Notes under the pieces: generated by a model
What the model was told of the DNA's origin: nothing
The model's database searches: none
The model's input: only the letters and a program-made list of their open reading frames with translations
In this document: piece by piece, positions 6,737-8,583 of the stretch
Layout: every line of letters begins with the position of its first letter
How positions within the stretch are numbered: position 1 is the stretch's first letter
Position numbers and translations under genes: made by a program
Assembly (NCBI GenBank): GCA_900554535.1
Contig: USIA01000074.1
Location: 1-8,583, forward strand
Direction: 5' to 3'
Length of the DNA stretch: 8,583 nt
Source: an uncultured Oscillospiraceae bacterium
GTDB taxonomy: Bacteria > Bacillota > Clostridia > Oscillospirales > Acutalibacteraceae

Positions 6737-6755
6737 AATAAGAATAATTGTTATT
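6737..6755. promoter_or_regulatory. PerR/Fur box 2 over the P2 start
   Basis: TAAGAAT-A-ATTGTTA (6739-6753) has the 7-1-7 inverted-repeat layout of PerR boxes, with 6 of 7 symmetric pairs. It matches the PerR consensus TTATAATNATTATAA at 10 of 14 positions. The surrounding 19 bases match the classical 19-bp Fur box at 13 of 19. The site sits on the P2 transcription start directly upstream of a Fur-family gene, so negative autoregulation is the simplest reading. Confidence 0.65.
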
Positions 6756-6775
6756 GTTTTACACAGGGGTGAATT

Positions 6776-7216
6776 ATGGAAAGGAAACAGAATTACAGTC
6801 GCAAACGCGAGGCAATCCTGCAGACGCTGCGCAGCACCAAAAGTCACCCAACGGCCGACTGGGTGTATCAGCAGTTAAAGCCAACTTTTCCCGATTTGAG
6901 CCTCGGTACTGTTTACCGCAATCTGAGCCGTTTCAAAGAAGACGGCACCATTGTCAGTGTAGGTGTGGTGGATGGGCAGGAACGCTTCGACGCTGATACA
7001 TCCCCGCATTCTCATTTTATCTGTCTGGGCTGCGGCGCAGTCCTGGATGTGGGCGAAGGGTTTGTGGACCCGCAAGCCGATAAAGCCGTTTCCAGCCTGA
7101 ACCATGTGCAGGTGCTCAGCCACCAGGTGCTGTTCCATGGCTACTGCACGGCTTGTCTGGAGAAGATGCAGACGGAAGCTGATGACGAATCGTCTGCCAT
7201 TGAAAACGCCGGATAA
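6776..7216 (+). CDS. perR: PerR-type peroxide-sensing repressor (Fur family)
   Basis: A 146-residue metal-dependent DNA-binding repressor. The N-terminal winged helix includes HPTADWVYQQL and the recognition region SLGTVYRNLSRF (42-53). The regulatory-metal ligands are His24, Asp72, His78, His80 and Asp91. Their spacing (48, 6, 2, 11) equals that of B. subtilis PerR His37/Asp85/His91/His93/Asp104. The Asp at the last position is the feature that favours PerR over Fur, which has Glu. Structural zinc is held by Cys83/Cys86 and Cys124/Cys127. In PerR, peroxide oxidises the Fe-ligating histidines and releases the repressor. ATG 6776 follows AGGGG (6765-6769) with six bases spacing. The last 15 residues are acidic and unconserved. 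It lies upstream of a reverse rubrerythrin, a typical PerR target in clostridia. A related zinc or iron sensor is less likely. Confidence 0.92.
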   Translation: MERKQNYSRKREAILQTLRSTKSHPTADWVYQQLKPTFPDLSLGTVYRNLSRFKEDGTIVSVGVVDGQERFDADTSPHSHFICLGCGAVLDVGEGFVDPQADKAVSSLNHVQVLSHQVLFHGYCTACLEKMQTEADDESSAIENAG

Positions 7217-7243
7217 CGGTGGCTGGGTTTCTTTTACAGACCG

Positions 7244-7265
7244 AAAGAGGCAATCTGGCCTTTTT
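7244..7265 (+). terminator. Weak terminator-like hairpin between perR and the rubrerythrin gene
   Basis: AAAGAGGC (7244-7251) can pair with GCCTTTTT (7258-7265), with one G-T pair and a 6-base loop, ending in five T (7261-7265). Only three G-C pairs hold the stem, so partial readthrough into the next gene is plausible. I could not identify a convincing separate promoter for the downstream gene. Confidence 0.4.
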
Positions 7266-7284
7266 CAAATATAGAAGATATTTG
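7266..7284. repeat. Perfect AT-rich inverted repeat upstream of the rubrerythrin gene
   Basis: CAAATAT (7266-7272) and ATATTTG (7278-7284) flank AGAAG. The 7-bp arms are perfect. The repeat lies 42 bases before the rubrerythrin start, where a control site could be. Its 7-5-7 layout differs from the 7-1-7 PerR box, so I do not assign it to PerR. Confidence 0.45.
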
Positions 7285-7326
7285 CTCGACAATTTGGAAG
7301 AAAATTTTTAATGGAGGTATTTCACG

Positions 7327-7872
7327 ATGAAAAAATGGGTTTGTTCTGTTTGCGGCTATGTTTATGAGGGCGAGAATCCGCCGGCAAAGTGCCCGCAGTG
7401 CGGCGCAGACGCGTCCAAGTTCAAGGAGCAGGTTGCTACTGCAGGGTTTGCCTGCGAACATGAGATCGGTGTCGCGCAGGGTTGCGATCCGGAGGTCTAT
7501 CAGGGCCTGGTGGACAACTTCAACGGTGAGTGCTCTGAAGTTGGCATGTATTTGGCCATGAGCCGTCAGGCAGAGCGCGAGGGCTATCCCGAAATCGCGG
7601 AAGCTTACAAGCGCTATGCGTTTGAAGAGGCAGAGCACGCTGCCAAGTTTGCCGAGCTGTTGGGCGAGGTCGTTACCAAGAGCACGAAGAAGAACCTTGA
7701 AATGCGCGCCGAGGCAGAGGCAGGCGCCTGCGCTGGCAAGCTGGAGCTGGCCAAAAAGGCAAAGGCACTCAACTACGACGCGATCCATGACACGGTCCAT
7801 GAGATGGCAAAGGACGAGGCCCGTCACGGCTGTGGCTTCAAGGGCCTGTTGAAGCGTTATTTCGGCGAATAA
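7327..7872 (+). CDS. Reverse rubrerythrin (rubredoxin domain first; NADH-linked peroxidase type)
   Basis: A 181-residue cytoplasmic non-haem iron protein that reduces hydrogen peroxide to water in anaerobes, taking electrons from NAD(P)H through a partner oxidoreductase. The rubredoxin-like domain comes first, with Cys6, Cys9, Cys22 and Cys25 in CSVCGYVYEG...CPQCG. The ferritin-like diiron domain follows (about 55-181) with FNGECSEVGMYLAMSRQA (Glu68), EEAEHA (Glu101/His104), a Glu cluster near 125-131 and DEARHG (Glu164/His167). This order is the reverse of classical rubrerythrin and matches the clostridial rubperoxin type. ATG 7327 follows GGAGGT (7313-7318) with 8 bases spacing. It lies 110 bases after perR on the same strand and is followed by a terminator. 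PerR control is expected from context, but no clear PerR box lies directly before it, so it may depend on readthrough from the perR promoters. Confidence 0.93.
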   Translation: MKKWVCSVCGYVYEGENPPAKCPQCGADASKFKEQVATAGFACEHEIGVAQGCDPEVYQGLVDNFNGECSEVGMYLAMSRQAEREGYPEIAEAYKRYAFEEAEHAAKFAELLGEVVTKSTKKNLEMRAEAEAGACAGKLELAKKAKALNYDAIHDTVHEMAKDEARHGCGFKGLLKRYFGE

Positions 7873-7896
7873 GCAATCGAAGTTTTTTATATTCAG

Positions 7897-7924
7897 AATG
7901 CGCATCCCGTGGGGTGCGCATTTT
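7897..7924 (+). terminator. Intrinsic terminator after the rubrerythrin gene
   Basis: AATGCGCA (7897-7904) pairs with TGCGCATT (7915-7922). The stem is extended inward by a T-G pair and two C-G pairs to a tetraloop (7908-7911). It ends in a short T-run (7921-7924), which makes it a moderate terminator, 24 bases after the stop codon. Confidence 0.75.
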
Positions 7925-7942
7925 GCATGTAACAGGGAATGA

Positions 7943-7966
7943 GGGGTGAATTCCCCAAGAGGGGAA
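7943..7966 (+). promoter_or_regulatory. Hairpin sequestering the ribosome binding site of the transporter gene
   Basis: TTCCCC (7951-7956) pairs perfectly with GGGGAA (7961-7966) around an AAGA loop. The 3' arm carries the Shine-Dalgarno (GAGGGG, 7959-7964) of the gene starting at 7971. A second GGGG at 7943-7946 could pair with the same CCCC (7953-7956) and free the ribosome site. The two folds exclude each other, so a small translational switch is possible. Confidence 0.35.
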
Positions 7967-7970
7967 CTTT

Positions 7971-8583
7971 GTGGAGAATCTTCTGTTTAGTCTGAATGCG
8001 ACCTTGCCGATCTTTTTCCTGATGCTTTTGGGGGCTTTTTTCCGAAAAGCCCGGATCATGGAAGGCAGTTTTATTGATAAGGTCAATCAATTTGTCTTCA
8101 AAGTGGCATTGCCGGTGATGTTGTTTGAAGAACTGGCCAAGTCGGATTTCCAAAGTGTGTGGGATCCGAGATTTGTGATGTTCTGCTTTGTGGTGACCCT
8201 GTGCAGTATCGGGCTCGTGACGCTGATTTCACTGCGGATTGGGGACAAGTCCCAGCGGGGCGAATTCATTCAGGCGGCATACCGCAGCAGCGCGTCGCTT
8301 CTGGGGATTGCCTTTATCAAAAATATGTATGGAACGGCCAGCATTGGTCCGTTGATGATTATTGGCAGCGTGCCGCTGTATAATGTGCTGGCGGTGGTTG
8401 TCCTGTCCCTGACGAGCCCGGACCGGCAGGGCAAGGGCCTGAATCGGAATGTCGTGTTTGGTGCGCTCAAAGGCATCGTGACGAACCCGATCATTCTGGG
8501 TATCGTGGCTGGCGTTCTGTGGTCGCTGACCGGCGTTCAGCAGCCGGCCATTATGGATAAAACGCTCTCCAGCCTGGAGGCTG
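7971..8583 (+). CDS. AEC-family (auxin efflux carrier-like) transporter, N-terminal part
   Basis: A GTG start at 7971 opens a frame of 204 codons that continues past the right edge; the family is usually about 300-320 residues, so roughly the last third is missing. GAGGGG (7959-7964) lies six bases upstream, and an in-frame stop at 7947-7949 excludes earlier starts. The protein is strongly hydrophobic, with about six membrane segments near 8-24, 38-55, 68-89, 105-119, 124-148 and 165-187. Family-like segments are VNQFVFKVALPVMLFEEL (38-55) and TNPIILGIVAGVLWSL (171-186), with a polar stretch after QAAYRSSASLLGI (101-113). Bacterial AEC carriers export or exchange small organic acids such as malate or malonate; the substrate cannot be read here. 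It follows a terminator and no clear promoter is visible in the 46-base gap. Confidence 0.88.
   Translation, partial: MENLLFSLNATLPIFFLMLLGAFFRKARIMEGSFIDKVNQFVFKVALPVMLFEELAKSDFQSVWDPRFVMFCFVVTLCSIGLVTLISLRIGDKSQRGEFIQAAYRSSASLLGIAFIKNMYGTASIGPLMIIGSVPLYNVLAVVVLSLTSPDRQGKGLNRNVVFGALKGIVTNPIILGIVAGVLWSLTGVQQPAIMDKTLSSLEA

Larger units (their letters stand above)
6590..6755 (+). repeat. Two-copy imperfect direct repeat of a promoter-operator module
   Basis: Copy A (6590-6644) and copy B (6703-6755) share CTTTACAA, TGGTATTCT and AATTGTTATT in the same order. The promoter parts are offset by 113 bases and the box parts by 111 (a 2-base indel). The functional elements are identical while the 13-base inner spacer matches at only about 6 positions. 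This suggests an old duplication kept by selection, or convergence. The 58 bases between the copies contain no gene that I can see. Confidence 0.75.

Noticed and set aside
7286..7314. Rubrerythrin promoter TCGACA-17-TAATGG
   Set aside because: The -10 matches consensus poorly and overlaps the Shine-Dalgarno, so transcription would begin at or after the ribosome site.
7234..7905. A 223-codon minus-strand open frame covering the rubrerythrin gene
   Set aside because: The plus strand encodes all rubredoxin cysteines and the diiron ExxH motifs with a strong ribosome site; the antisense frame has no family features.

Overview
The window looks like a chromosomal segment of a low-oxygen-adapted Firmicute, most likely class Clostridia and probably an Oscillospirales-type gut anaerobe. 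Four things suggest this: moderate-to-high GC coding sequence with AT-rich promoters, strong GGAGG-type ribosome binding sites, a PerR plus reverse-rubrerythrin peroxide-defence pair, and a B. subtilis-style aspartokinase. The assignment is from gene content and style only; there is no rRNA or other marker in the window. I see no mobile element, CRISPR array, tRNA or rRNA.

Layout. Bases 1-249 hold the start of a minus-strand gene for a small membrane-anchored or secreted protein that runs off the left edge and may be BofC-like. It diverges from a complete class A penicillin-binding protein gene (482-2869), which ends in a clear intrinsic terminator. Next is a threonine/aspartate-family operon: a good sigma-A-type promoter (2953-2981) overlapped by a palindrome, then homoserine dehydrogenase (hom, 3061-4320), homoserine kinase (thrB, 4352-5248) and aspartokinase (lysC, 5289-6497), closed by a very strong terminator (6511-6543). 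Threonine synthase and aspartate-semialdehyde dehydrogenase are not in the window. lysC contains an in-frame GTG with a near-consensus Shine-Dalgarno at codon 246, where an independently translated beta subunit would be expected from B. subtilis aspartokinase II.

The right part is an oxidative-stress unit. A 232-base leader carries two tandem promoters with the same -35 and extended -10 sequences and the same 17-base spacer. Each is followed immediately by a related Fur/PerR-like box. This leader drives perR (6776-7216), whose five regulatory-metal ligands match the B. subtilis PerR pattern with exact spacing. A reverse rubrerythrin (7327-7872), a peroxide-reducing enzyme and likely PerR target, follows after a weak hairpin and a perfect inverted repeat. 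After another terminator comes the start of an AEC-family (auxin efflux carrier-like) membrane transporter that runs off the right edge; its ribosome binding site lies inside a small hairpin.

Most of the window is recognisable housekeeping and stress biology, and I do not see a new multi-gene system. The most interesting signals are regulatory: the duplicated promoter-operator module before perR, the internal lysC start, the palindrome over the hom promoter, and the hairpin over the transporter start.
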